Part shown: positions 1 to 6,598 of the stretch, in pieces
Layout of the letters: each line of letters begins with the position of its first letter
How positions within the stretch are numbered: the first letter of the stretch is position 1
Source: Cellvibrionaceae bacterium
Lineage (GTDB): Bacteria > Pseudomonadota > Gammaproteobacteria > Pseudomonadales > Cellvibrionaceae
DNA length: 8,275 bases
Direction: 5' to 3'
Assembly: GCA_025800435.1 (NCBI GenBank)
Contig: JAOXRV010000584.1
Span: 1 to 8,275, forward strand
The notes under the pieces: model-generated
What the model was told of the DNA's origin: nothing
The model's input: only the letters and a program-made list of their open reading frames with translations
The model's database searches: none
Position numbers and translations under genes: made by a program

Positions 1-152
1 CTGGCGGCCAGTTTATGCAGTGCTGTGCTGCGAAAATCTGCGGTTACCCGCACTTCTTCCATGGGCAAGGCATTATTAATATCTTGTTCGGCAAAAGCCG
101 GGGCAATAAGGGCGCAGGCCAAACTCAGGCTGCTATATTTAAAGGTGTTCAA
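1..152 (-). CDS. TonB-dependent outer-membrane receptor, N-terminal fragment (probable thiamine uptake)
   Basis: The gene starts at TTG (152-150) and is cut by the window edge after 50 codons. The start is fixed by an in-frame TAG at 167-165 and by the Shine-Dalgarno sequence AGGAG seven bases upstream; there is no in-frame ATG between them. The product begins MNTFKYSSLSLACALIAPAFA and then EQD, a typical Sec signal peptide with an AFA|EQ cleavage site after residue 21. Residues 31-40 (MEEVRVTADF) resemble the TonB box and early plug of TonB-dependent receptors, which import scarce nutrients through the outer membrane using TonB-ExbBD energy. A TPP riboswitch lies in the leader, so thiamine or a thiamine precursor or phosphate is the inferred substrate; TonB receptors under THI-box control are known in Gram-negative bacteria. 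Only the first 50 residues are visible, so the barrel cannot be checked. Another signal-peptide-bearing envelope protein is possible but less likely. Confidence 0.75.
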   Translation of the reverse strand, partial: MNTFKYSSLSLACALIAPAFAEQDINNALPMEEVRVTADFRSTALHKLAA

Positions 153-157
153 GGCAA

Positions 158-205
158 GTCTCCTCTAGGCTTAACTCGATATTCGGTTAAGCAATTACTG
201 GAGAC
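158..205 (-). promoter_or_regulatory. Nested hairpin able to sequester the receptor gene's Shine-Dalgarno (riboswitch expression platform)
   Basis: On the minus strand GTCTCC (205-200) is an exact complement of GGAGAC (163-158), which contains the Shine-Dalgarno sequence of the receptor gene. Nested inside is a perfect seven-base stem, GCTTAAC (192-186) with GTTAAGC (175-169), and a ten-base loop. Together they form a two-part hairpin that would hide the ribosome-binding site. No U-tract follows, so translational control is the likelier output of the upstream TPP aptamer. The pairing is seen directly; the switching role is inferred. Confidence 0.55.
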
Positions 206-270
206 CCGGTAAGCTGCGGGGTAATACGACGGTTCGGTCAAGGCCCATAGTGGGCAGGCAGTGACTTCCT

Positions 271-364
271 TCCTATTCCTACGCCGGCATCATCCGGATC
301 AGGTTCAAAGGGTTCGTCACGGCCACTGGGCTTAGACATCTCAGGCTTGCGCCACCCCTTAGGA
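271..364 (-). promoter_or_regulatory. TPP riboswitch (THI box)
   Basis: Read on the minus strand, the conserved THI-box blocks occur in order: GGGGTGGC, a short GGC-GCAA-GCC arm, CTGAGA (344-339), ACCC, GAACCTGATCCGGAT, GATGCCGGCGTAGGA. A closing helix P1 can form between TCCTA (364-360) and TAGGA (275-271, or the overlapping copy at 281-277). These match the TPP aptamer, including the pyrimidine-sensing CUGAGA and the pyrophosphate-binding side with its CCGG...CCGG stem. The element lies in the leader of the TonB-dependent receptor gene, about 120 bases before its start. TPP binding is expected to reduce expression. I am confident in the family; the exact ends are approximate. Confidence 0.95.
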
Positions 365-385
365 TGCCTCTAGTGAGGCCAGGCT

Positions 386-414
386 ATTGTAGGCAATTGA
401 CGGGGGGCTGTCAC
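386..414 (-). promoter_or_regulatory. Sigma-70-type promoter for the riboswitch-receptor transcript
   Basis: On the minus strand GTGACA (414-409) and TACAAT (391-386) are separated by exactly 17 bases. Each box differs from consensus by one base. Transcription would start near 379, about 15 bases before the riboswitch, so the whole aptamer lies in the leader. Confidence 0.7.
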
Positions 415-424
415 TATCTAAAAT
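397..424 (+). promoter_or_regulatory. Sigma-70-type promoter for the ATPase gene
   Basis: On the plus strand TTGACG (397-402) and TAAAAT (419-424) are 16 bases apart, each one base from consensus. The start would fall near 431, giving a leader of about 35 bases before the ATG at 466. The -35 box sits inside the spacer of the opposing receptor promoter, so the two polymerases cannot bind at once. Confidence 0.55.
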
Positions 425-465
425 ATGGCTATACACTGGCAAGCCGTATAGACGGCGGGGTACAG

Positions 466-1191
466 ATGAACACCGGATCACCCTTTTTACACCATATCGG
501 CGCGCCTGCGAGCCAGTTTGCACAGGGGCAGCACCCATTTAACATTCCAGCTTTCGCCAAAGGTATTGACCTTAACCTCGATACCAATGTGACCTTTTTG
601 GTTGGGGAAAACGGCAGCGGCAAATCCACCTTACTTGAAGCGATTGCTGAGTGCTGCGGCTTTAATCCCGAGGGCGGCAATCGCGACCACTACCGGGAAT
701 CTTTTGAAGACCGCTCGGAGTTGGCACAAGCTTTAAAGCTCTACTGGCTGCCGAAGGCCGCGGAAGGTTTTTTTCTGCGCGCAGAGAGTTTTTTTAATTT
801 CGCCAGTTATATTGAAACGGTTTCCGATATGCATGCCTATGGCGGCAAATCGCTGCACCAGCAATCCCATGGCGAGTCATTCTTAGCATTATTTGAAAAC
901 CGCTTTGAACAGGGTTTTTATATTCTCGATGAGCCAGAGGCCGCCCTTTCACCGCTGCGCCAACTTACCTTGATGAGTATTATTCACCAGTTAGAAAAGC
1001 CGGGTCACGCACAATTCCTGATTGCCACCCACTCCCCTATTCTGCTGAGCTACCCAGGCGCCAAGGTGATTGAGTTTAACGAAGAGGGGATGCGCGAAGT
1101 TGATTACCGCCAGACCGAACACTTCCAGCTGACGAGAGATTTTTTAAACGCACCGGAGCGGTATTTTAGTTGGTTGTTTGCTGAGGATTGA
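466..1191 (+). CDS. Small ABC-type/AAA family ATPase (COG3910-like predicted ATPase)
   Basis: This 241-residue soluble protein is a single ABC-like nucleotide-binding domain. It has Walker A GENGSGKST (47-55), a degenerate signature SHGES (134-138) in place of LSGGQ, Walker B FYILDEPEAAL (151-161) with catalytic Glu156, a D-loop after it, and the switch histidine in ATHSP (187-191). There are no membrane segments and no coiled-coil insert, so it is neither a transporter subunit in the usual sense nor an SMC/RecN arm protein. It resembles the widespread standalone 'predicted ATPase' family, whose cellular role is not established. ATG 466 is chosen because family-like sequence begins there, a weak GGGG ribosome-binding site lies five bases upstream, and a promoter lies at 397-424. 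The frame stays open back to 364, but that stretch overlaps the promoters. The gene is divergent from the receptor gene and convergent with uvrB. Confidence 0.85.
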   Translation: MNTGSPFLHHIGAPASQFAQGQHPFNIPAFAKGIDLNLDTNVTFLVGENGSGKSTLLEAIAECCGFNPEGGNRDHYRESFEDRSELAQALKLYWLPKAAEGFFLRAESFFNFASYIETVSDMHAYGGKSLHQQSHGESFLALFENRFEQGFYILDEPEAALSPLRQLTLMSIIHQLEKPGHAQFLIATHSPILLSYPGAKVIEFNEEGMREVDYRQTEHFQLTRDFLNAPERYFSWLFAED

Positions 1192-1228
1192 GATGATGGC
1201 TATTCAGAGTTACCCTTGATCCGAGGCC

Positions 1229-3226
1229 CTATAACTGCTCCTTAATCCGAGTAATCTGATCGCGCACTCGGGCCGCCTCTTCAAACTCCAGATCCTTGGC
1301 GTGCTGCATCATTTTTGCTTCCAGCTCTTTAATGGTCTGCCAGGGGTCTTGATCGTTACTGATATCGTATGTGCCCGCCTTTTCGGCCACCTTATCCAGG
1401 CGACGGCCACGGCCTTTGCCCGGTGCCTGGGCGCCTTCCATAATATCGGCCACGCTTTTGACAATACCCTTGGGGGTAATGCCGTGCTCTTTATTAAAGT
1501 CCAACTGCTTGGCCCGGCGGCGCTCGGTTTCATCCATCGCCCGCTGCATAGAACCGGTGATTCTGTCGGCGTAAAGAATAGCCCGGCCGTTGACATTTCG
1601 CGCAGCCCGGCCAATGGTTTGTATCAGCGAACGGTCTGAACGTAAAAAGCCTTCTTTATCTGCATCCAGAATAGCCACCAGCGATACCTCGGGCATATCC
1701 AGCCCTTCGCGCAATAAATTAATGCCAACCAACACATCAAACTCGCCCAGGCGCAGGTCTCGAATAATTTCCACCCGCTCTACCGTATCGATATCCGAGT
1801 GCAAATAGCGCACCCGCACATCGTGGTCTTCCAAATATTCGGTCAGGTCTTCGGCCATGCGCTTGGTGAGGGTGGTAATCAAGACCCGTTCATTGCGATC
1901 GGCCACCTCGCGAATCTCCGACAGTACATCATCTACCTGGGTGGTGGCGGGTCGAATTTCCAGGGTCGGATCCACCAGGCCGGTTGGCCGCACCACCTGC
2001 TCCACCACTTGGCCAGCGTATTTTTCTTCGTATTGCCCAGGTGTGGCCGAGACAAAAATAGTTTGGGGCGAGGCCGTCTCCCATTCCTCAAAGCGCATGG
2101 GGCGGTTATCCAGCGCCGACGGCAAACGAAAGCCGTATTCAACCAAAGTTTCTTTGCGCGAGCGATCGCCTTTATACATGGCGCCGATCTGCGGCACCGT
2201 CACATGGGATTCATCGATGATTAACAGTGCATCGTCGGGCAAATAATCAAATAAGGTCGGTGGCGGATCGCCCGGGTCCCGGCCCGATAGATAGCGAGAG
2301 TAGTTTTCAATACCGGTGCAGTAACCCAGCTCTTGCATCATCTCCACATCGTATTTCACCCGCTGCTCTAGGCGCTGGGCTTCAACCAGCTTATCGTTAT
2401 CGCGCAGCTGGGCCAGGCGCTGCTTGGCCTCGGCTTTGATATTGTCGATGGCATCGAGAATGCGCTGGCGCGGGGTAACATAGTGGGTTTTGGGGTAAAC
2501 CGTAAAGCGCGGCACTTTACTCAGAATCTCGCCGGTGAGCGGATCAAACAGGGACAGCTGCTCAACTTCCTCATCAAATAACTCTACCCGCAGCGCTTCG
2601 CGCTCGGAGTCGGCGGGAAAAATATCGATCACATCACCGCGTACCCGGTAGGTGGCGCGACGAAAATCCGCATCGTTGCGGGTGTATTGCAACTCGGCCA
2701 GCTTGCGCAAAATTTCACGCTGATCAATCTGCGCACCGCGGCTTAGATGAAGCACCATCTTTAGGTAGGCATCTGGGTCACCAAGGCCATAGATCGCCGA
2801 TACCGTGGCGACAATAATGGCATCGCGTCGCTCCATTAGGGCCTTGGTGGCCGACAGCCGCATCTGCTCAATATGTTCATTGACCGAGGCATCTTTTTCA
2901 ATAAAGGTATCCGAGGAAGGCACATAGGCCTCGGGCTGGTAATAATCGTAGTAGGAGACAAAATACTCCACCGCATTATTGGGGAAAAATTCCTTCAACT
3001 CCCCGTATAACTGGGCGGCCAGGGTTTTATTGTGGGCCATAATCATGGCCGGGCGCCCGGTTTGAGCAATCACATTGGCCACAGTAAAGGTTTTGCCCGA
3101 GCCGGTTACCCCAAGCAGGGTCTGGTGCGAGAGGCCATTATCAATACCCTCCACCAGGCTTTTAATCGCCGCCGGCTGATCCCCAGCCGGGGCAAAACGG
3201 GATTCGACGGAAAAGGCTTTGTTCAT
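1229..3226 (-). CDS. uvrB: UvrABC excision nuclease subunit B
   Basis: The 665-residue product is full length for UvrB. UvrB is the damage-verifying ATPase that is loaded by UvrA and then recruits UvrC for dual incision in nucleotide excision repair. Visible landmarks are Walker A GVTGSGKT (39-46), the tyrosine-rich beta-hairpin YYDYYQPEAYVP (92-103) that clamps the damaged strand, DESH (338-341), the C-terminal helicase motifs (ATPGQYE; GINLLREGLDMPEV; QTIGRAARN), and a C-terminal UVR domain (about 631-665, EAKMMQHAKDLEFEEAARVRDQI) that contacts UvrC and UvrA. No key residue is missing. ATG 3226 follows rlmKL by only 15 bases, and its ribosome-binding site is weak (GAGAAG, rather far upstream). 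This suggests read-through from rlmKL. I saw no clear LexA box (CTGT-N8-ACAG) just upstream. The 37 bases separating it from the convergent ATPase gene hold no obvious terminator. Confidence 0.98.
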   Translation of the reverse strand: MNKAFSVESRFAPAGDQPAAIKSLVEGIDNGLSHQTLLGVTGSGKTFTVANVIAQTGRPAMIMAHNKTLAAQLYGELKEFFPNNAVEYFVSYYDYYQPEAYVPSSDTFIEKDASVNEHIEQMRLSATKALMERRDAIIVATVSAIYGLGDPDAYLKMVLHLSRGAQIDQREILRKLAELQYTRNDADFRRATYRVRGDVIDIFPADSEREALRVELFDEEVEQLSLFDPLTGEILSKVPRFTVYPKTHYVTPRQRILDAIDNIKAEAKQRLAQLRDNDKLVEAQRLEQRVKYDVEMMQELGYCTGIENYSRYLSGRDPGDPPPTLFDYLPDDALLIIDESHVTVPQIGAMYKGDRSRKETLVEYGFRLPSALDNRPMRFEEWETASPQTIFVSATPGQYEEKYAGQVVEQVVRPTGLVDPTLEIRPATTQVDDVLSEIREVADRNERVLITTLTKRMAEDLTEYLEDHDVRVRYLHSDIDTVERVEIIRDLRLGEFDVLVGINLLREGLDMPEVSLVAILDADKEGFLRSDRSLIQTIGRAARNVNGRAILYADRITGSMQRAMDETERRRAKQLDFNKEHGITPKGIVKSVADIMEGAQAPGKGRGRRLDKVAEKAGTYDISNDQDPWQTIKELEAKMMQHAKDLEFEEAARVRDQITRIKEQL

Positions 3227-3241
3227 AAACGTTCGGCTTCT

Positions 3242-5530
3242 CTATTGATGGCGCAGCAGCCAACACTGGTGAATATTGGGTCGGCGCTGAAAATCTTTAT
3301 CGATGGTACGCGGGCTAATATCTTCGATGGCATAAGGCGCTAGGCCTTCATCATCCAATTTAAAACTGCGCAGATTATTGGAAAACACCAGCACCCCGCC
3401 AGGTTTTAGCAAATCCATACAGCGGCGCAATAGGGCCACATGATCGCGCTGAATATCCAGGGTATTATCCATGCGTTTGGAGTTAGAAAAACTCGGCGGG
3501 TCAAGCATAATCACATCAAAGGCCTCGCGGCACTGCTTTAAATAGTCAAAACAATCGGCCTGTACCAGCTCGTGTTTGGCCTCGTGGATATTATTGAGGC
3601 CAAAGTTTTCCCGGCACCAGCTGATATAGGTGCGCGACATATCCACACTGACCGAACTGCGGGCACCGGCCAGGGCCGCCTGCACGGTTACGGTACCGGT
3701 ATAGCAAAACAAGTTTAGCAAACGTTTGCCGGCGGCCAGCTCCCCAACCATTTTGCGCACTGGGCGGTGATCCAAAAACACCCCGCTATCGAGATAATCC
3801 CACAGGTTAACCGCAAAGCGGGCACTGCCCTCTTGCACCACAATTTTACTGCGGCTAACTTCATCGCGGTAGCGGTTGCCGCCGCGCTTTTCATACTGGG
3901 CCTTGCCGCTTTGACGGCGACGCTGCTTGATAAAAATTTGTTCTGGGTTTAATTCAAAGCCCACCACCAATGCATCGACCAGCTCTTGCAAGCGCCCCTG
4001 GGCCTTGTCCTCTTTAACACTGGCCGGAGCCTGGTATTCCTGCACATGCCAGTGACCGGCATAATAATCAATCGCCGCCGAATACTCGGGCATATCCGCA
4101 TCGTAAACCCGGTAGCAGTCAATTTGACGTTGTTCGGCCCATTTTTTTAGCGGCTTGATATTTTTACGCAAGCGGTTTAATACCATCTGCGCCCCATTGC
4201 TTAACTCGGCCTCAGTACAGCTGGCAAAAAATATACCCTCTGTCAGCTCTTGGCGGGGGCTTAAATTCTGGGGTGGCGCGTCGACAAAATTATCGGCCTG
4301 CACCTCAAACATCAGCAGCTCACTGGCCAGGGCACCGTTAAATAATTTATAGCGCTTACTGGCACGCAGGCCCATGGTTTTACCCAATTGTGGGTTGCCG
4401 GTAAATACCCCGGCGCGCCAAGTGCTAAAGTACTCCTTAAGTTTATCGCCCAGCTCCCGGTACAAATGCCCCAGCTGCTCCAGCTCGCCCAGACGCTCGC
4501 CATAGGGTGGGTTACTCAGCAGTAGGCCACTGCCTTCGATTTCCCCCAGTGCCTCAAGACTTTGGCGCTTAAACTGCACCCAGTCGGTAAGCTTGGCGCG
4601 CTGGGCGTTGGCACGGGCAGCGGCCAGAACCTTATCGTCTTGGTCAAAGCCGAGTAAACGGGGCCGGGCCTGGGCCAGGCCGCGACGGCGGCGCTCTATC
4701 GCTTGTTCGCGCAGCGCCAGCCATTCATCACTTTGGTAATTTAGCCAGGTCTCAAAGCCAAAGGCCGGGCGCGCAATACCCGGGGCTGTATCGGTGGCCA
4801 TCAGGGCCGCTTCGAGCACAATCGTGCCCGAGCCACACATCGGGTCCACCAAACTGAGCTGTTCTACCCTGCCCTCGGCCCTGGCCTGTTCTAACAGCTG
4901 GGGCCAACCGGCGCGCAACAACAGCGCCGCGGCCAGGTTTTCCTTCAGCGGCGCCAGGCCCTGCTGCTGGCGATAGCCGCGCCGGTGCAGGCTCTCGCCA
5001 GACATATCCAAGCTCAGGGCCACCTTGCCCCGGTGCAAGCGGGCATTGATACGCACATCCGGGCGCTGCTTGGCCACACTTGGGCGCTGGCCGCTCAAAT
5101 CCCGCAAGCGATCGACCACCGCGTCTTTAATCTTTAGGGCCCCAAATTGACTGTTTTTGATCACCCGGTCGGTGCCGACAAAATCAACCAATAGGGTACC
5201 ACTGGGGCTGATATAGTCTTCCCAGGCGATGGCCTTAACCCCTTGGTAAAGGTTTTCGGCGTTGCTGGCATCCAGGCTCGCCAGCGGCATCAAGACCTTA
5301 TTGGCCAAGCGCGACCAGAGGCAGGCCTTATAGCCCAGCCCCAGGCCAAGGCCTGGGCTGCCAAAATAGACGCCGGCCACGGTCTGGCGCACGGGTTCGG
5401 CGCCCAGGTCTCTTAGCTCTTGCTCTAATAGGCCTTCTAGACCCTTGGCACAGGTGGCAAAAAAGGCAAATTGGGGGCTTTTATCACTGCCTTGCTTGGC
5501 GCGAGCCTTGGGCTCTGGAGCTGATTTCAC
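3242..5530 (-). CDS. rlmL: Bifunctional 23S rRNA methyltransferase RlmKL (m2G2445 / m7G2069)
   Basis: The 762-residue protein fuses two S-adenosylmethionine methyltransferases that modify 23S rRNA during 50S assembly. The N-terminal half (RlmL) has a THUMP RNA-binding region (about 60-175), the SAM motif DPMCGSGT (229-236) and the catalytic NPPYGERLG (340-348), making m2G2445. The C-terminal half (RlmK) has LNLFCYTG (605-612) and DPPSFSNS (677-684), making m7G2069. It is longer than the E. coli protein (702 residues), partly because of a roughly 20-residue Lys/Ser/Pro-rich leader before the family core at FAFFATCAKGLEGLL. The GTG start at 5530 is the only usual start codon before that core. 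An in-frame TAA lies at 5542-5540, and AAGG stands seven bases from the start. uvrB follows 15 bases downstream, probably in the same transcript. rmf lies divergently upstream. Confidence 0.97.
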   Translation of the reverse strand: MKSAPEPKARAKQGSDKSPQFAFFATCAKGLEGLLEQELRDLGAEPVRQTVAGVYFGSPGLGLGLGYKACLWSRLANKVLMPLASLDASNAENLYQGVKAIAWEDYISPSGTLLVDFVGTDRVIKNSQFGALKIKDAVVDRLRDLSGQRPSVAKQRPDVRINARLHRGKVALSLDMSGESLHRRGYRQQQGLAPLKENLAAALLLRAGWPQLLEQARAEGRVEQLSLVDPMCGSGTIVLEAALMATDTAPGIARPAFGFETWLNYQSDEWLALREQAIERRRRGLAQARPRLLGFDQDDKVLAAARANAQRAKLTDWVQFKRQSLEALGEIEGSGLLLSNPPYGERLGELEQLGHLYRELGDKLKEYFSTWRAGVFTGNPQLGKTMGLRASKRYKLFNGALASELLMFEVQADNFVDAPPQNLSPRQELTEGIFFASCTEAELSNGAQMVLNRLRKNIKPLKKWAEQRQIDCYRVYDADMPEYSAAIDYYAGHWHVQEYQAPASVKEDKAQGRLQELVDALVVGFELNPEQIFIKQRRRQSGKAQYEKRGGNRYRDEVSRSKIVVQEGSARFAVNLWDYLDSGVFLDHRPVRKMVGELAAGKRLLNLFCYTGTVTVQAALAGARSSVSVDMSRTYISWCRENFGLNNIHEAKHELVQADCFDYLKQCREAFDVIMLDPPSFSNSKRMDNTLDIQRDHVALLRRCMDLLKPGGVLVFSNNLRSFKLDDEGLAPYAIEDISPRTIDKDFQRRPNIHQCWLLRHQ

Positions 5531-5646
5531 GTAAATACCTTACAACTAGAGGGTGTAAACACCGTTATCGCTGGCGCCCCCTTAAAACGAGGGCACACTG
5601 GGCAAATTTAAGCGGCAATAGCCAAACGGCGTTACAAAAGAGGCGT

Positions 5647-5676
5647 ATTATCCCCCCATTTAGGGCTCAATACTAA
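5647..5676 (-). promoter_or_regulatory. Candidate promoter for rlmKL
   Basis: On the minus strand GATAAT (5652-5647), followed by the GC-rich discriminator ACGCC, looks like a good -10 box. The best -35 at 18 bases, TTAGTA (5676-5671), is weak. Initiation near 5640 would give a leader of about 110 bases. That leader contains a small hairpin, GCCCTC (5594-5589) with GGGGGC (5581-5576), and the inverted repeat GGTGT-TT-ACACC (5563-5552) close to the GTG start. Confidence 0.35.
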
Positions 5677-5871
5677 TCGAATTAGGTGCCACTAAAGGAC
5701 TGATCCAACAATAGAACTTGTAGTTAAAAGTCACTATCTTCGGCGATTAAATGCACATAAATGCCGATATTCAGTGAAAATATCAGCTGACACGCTGTTC
5801 CCTATAGCATTTACCCGCAGTTAAGAAGTGTTTCTATAAAAAATTAACCGTTTCCCTGTGCTCATTTTTTT

Positions 5872-5941
5872 GGTTAACTGAACCCCAGCTGGCTAAAACA
5901 GTCGATTAGATCTATCCAGACCCTGCCAGCAACTGTTAACC
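5872..5941 (+). ncRNA. Nested inverted repeat, candidate structured RNA upstream of rmf
   Basis: GGTTAAC (5872-5878) is the exact complement of GTTAACC (5935-5941). Nested inside, GCTGGC (5888-5893) complements GCCAGC (5925-5930). The internal loops are nine and four bases, and the apical loop is 31 bases. No U-tract follows on either strand, so it is not a terminator. A conserved 'rmf RNA motif' has been described in 5' untranslated regions of rmf in Pseudomonas; this may be a relative or part of one, but I cannot align it here. A separate small RNA ending near 6000 is an alternative. Confidence 0.35.
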
Positions 5942-5959
5942 ATACGGTGCGCGTCGCTC

Positions 5960-5999
5960 AAAAGGCGGCCACACCCCGAATACGGAGCCCCCGCTTTTC
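5960..5999 (+). terminator. Terminator-like hairpin upstream of rmf
   Basis: AAAAG and CGG (5960-5968, one bulged G) can pair with CCG and CTTTT (5991-5998). A small inner hairpin CCG-AATA-CGG (5976-5985) lies inside, and TTTTCT ends the structure. It could terminate a plus-strand RNA starting further upstream, or fold as part of the rmf leader. The loop is large and the helix bulged, so the call is tentative. Confidence 0.35.
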
Positions 6000-6081
6000 T
6001 AAAAACGTTTTAAACCCAATAACTTATACAGAGGATGAAAATAATAACACCCTGTTTATGGTCATTTTGCGCCCCGCCTAG

Positions 6082-6099
6082 CTGCTTTAAGGCAAGCAG
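6082..6099 (+). other. Hairpin in the rmf leader
   Basis: CTGCTT (6082-6087) and AAGCAG (6094-6099) form a perfect six-base stem with a six-base loop (TAAGGC). It lies about 50 bases before the rmf start codon. An alternative pairing GGCA (6091-6094) with TGCC (6101-6104) competes with it, so the leader may be able to switch folds. The role is unknown. Confidence 0.35.
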
Positions 6100-6147
6100 G
6101 TGCCAAGCATTAGGGCTGAATATCACAAGTATGAGGTTACAGAAACA

Positions 6148-6351
6148 ATGAGAAGAATTAAGCGCGATCCATTTAACCGAGCTTTTCACCGCGGCTATCA
6201 GGCCGGCTTTGAAGAAAAATCTCGAAGTAGCTGCCCACATGAATCCGGCCAAGCTCGACAACATTGGTTAACTGGTTGGCGCGAAGGGCGCGAAGATAAC
6301 TGGAACGGCTTTAACCGTATGGCCCAGATGCAAAAAATTAGCAATATGTAA
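6148..6351 (+). CDS. rmf: Ribosome modulation factor
   Basis: This 67-residue basic protein matches RMF, which binds the 30S subunit near the mRNA exit/anti-Shine-Dalgarno region and dimerises 70S ribosomes into inactive 100S particles in stationary phase. Conserved family residues are the start MRRIKRDP, RGYQAG (15-20), CP (29-30), W40 and GWREGREDNW (43-52). The length is above the 55 residues of E. coli RMF because of a C-terminal tail of the kind seen in Pseudomonas. ATG 6148 is chosen because it gives the family N-terminus and has GAGG ten bases upstream. The frame stays open back to 6100, but that extension has no family similarity. The gene is divergent from rlmKL and convergent with pyrD. 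A position near pyrD and rlmL is also found in E. coli and Pseudomonas. Confidence 0.96.
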   Translation: MRRIKRDPFNRAFHRGYQAGFEEKSRSSCPHESGQARQHWLTGWREGREDNWNGFNRMAQMQKISNM

Positions 6352-6355
6352 ATTA

Positions 6356-6394
6356 GCCCCAGATCTGTAGGCTTTTTGGCTTACGGCTCTGGGC
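6356..6394 (+). other. Long imperfect hairpin just after rmf
   Basis: Starting four bases after the rmf stop codon, GCCCCAGATCTGTAGGC can pair with GCTTACGGCTCTGGGC. GCCC/GGGC, CAGA/TCTG and GTAGGC/GCTTAC are joined by a bulged C, one mismatch and wobbles. No U-tract follows (AGGTCACAAG), so it is not a classic intrinsic terminator. It may protect the rmf mRNA 3' end, since rmf mRNA is unusually stable in stationary-phase E. coli. That role is inferred. Confidence 0.5.
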
Positions 6395-6490
6395 AGGTCA
6401 CAAGACAAAAAAGAATATTATTTAAGCAACGCCGAGAACTTTAATACCATTACTGGCGTCTAAGAATTGATTTTCTCCTAGTAGCACAAC

Positions 6491-6521
6491 GCAGTAAACG
6501 AAAAGTAGCAGTAAACGAAAA
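6491..6521. repeat. 14-base direct repeat, two copies
   Basis: GCAGTAAACGAAAA occurs exactly at 6491-6504 and 6508-6521, separated by GTA (period 17). It is A-rich on the plus strand and lies between rmf and its probable terminator. Confidence 0.9.
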
Positions 6522-6598
6522 ACAGAAGTAAAAGGATGCAGTACCCGGCCTAGGCCGGTCTTTAACACAACACAAAGCACTAGCGTTAACACAACCCG

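Larger units (their letters stand above)
5531..6147. other. Long divergent intergenic region between rlmKL and rmf
   Basis: These 617 bases hold no convincing gene on either strand. The stretch is AT-rich in the middle (about 5700-5880) with many stops. Structure includes GATATT...AATATC (5766-5784, seven-base loop), the nested stem-loop at 5872-5941, a terminator-like hairpin at 5960-5999 and a leader hairpin at 6082-6099. A TATAAA at 5835-5840 could be a plus-strand -10 box, but its best -35 (TTTACC at 5810, 19-base spacing) is poor. rmf promoters respond to growth phase and ppGpp in E. coli. I cannot place the rmf promoter here with confidence; TTATAC near 6024 is one weak option. Confidence 0.6.

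Noticed and set aside
15..212. A 65-codon open frame on the plus strand.
   Set aside because: It is antisense to the receptor gene and leader; the minus strand has the signal peptide, ribosome-binding site and riboswitch.
364..465. In-frame upstream extension of the ATPase gene (34 extra residues).
   Set aside because: It overlaps the P1 edge of the TPP riboswitch and both promoters, has no ribosome-binding site and does not resemble the family N-terminus.
1192..1228. Possible bidirectional terminator between the ATPase gene and uvrB.
   Set aside because: No stem followed by a U-tract could be found on either strand in these 37 bases.
5552..5563. GGTGTAAACACC inverted repeat as a TyrR-like or other repressor operator before rlmKL.
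   Set aside because: A single short symmetric site without a matching regulator gene or second copy; TyrR boxes need a longer spacing (TGTAAA-N6-TTTACA).
6010..6264. An 84-codon minus-strand frame across the start of rmf.
   Set aside because: It is antisense to rmf and its leader, and rmf is clearly the real gene; there is no good ribosome-binding site or recognisable similarity.
6545..6558. Palindrome CCGGCCTAGGCCGG followed by TCTTT as a second intrinsic terminator.
   Set aside because: The usable stem is only five bases with a four-base loop and the U-tract is short and broken by AACAC; it is weak beside the one at 6645-6680.
6562..6594. Resemblance of TTAACACAA...GCGTTAAC to an integron attC recombination site.
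   Set aside because: The paired R and L boxes of attC are not present, and there is no integrase or cassette structure nearby.
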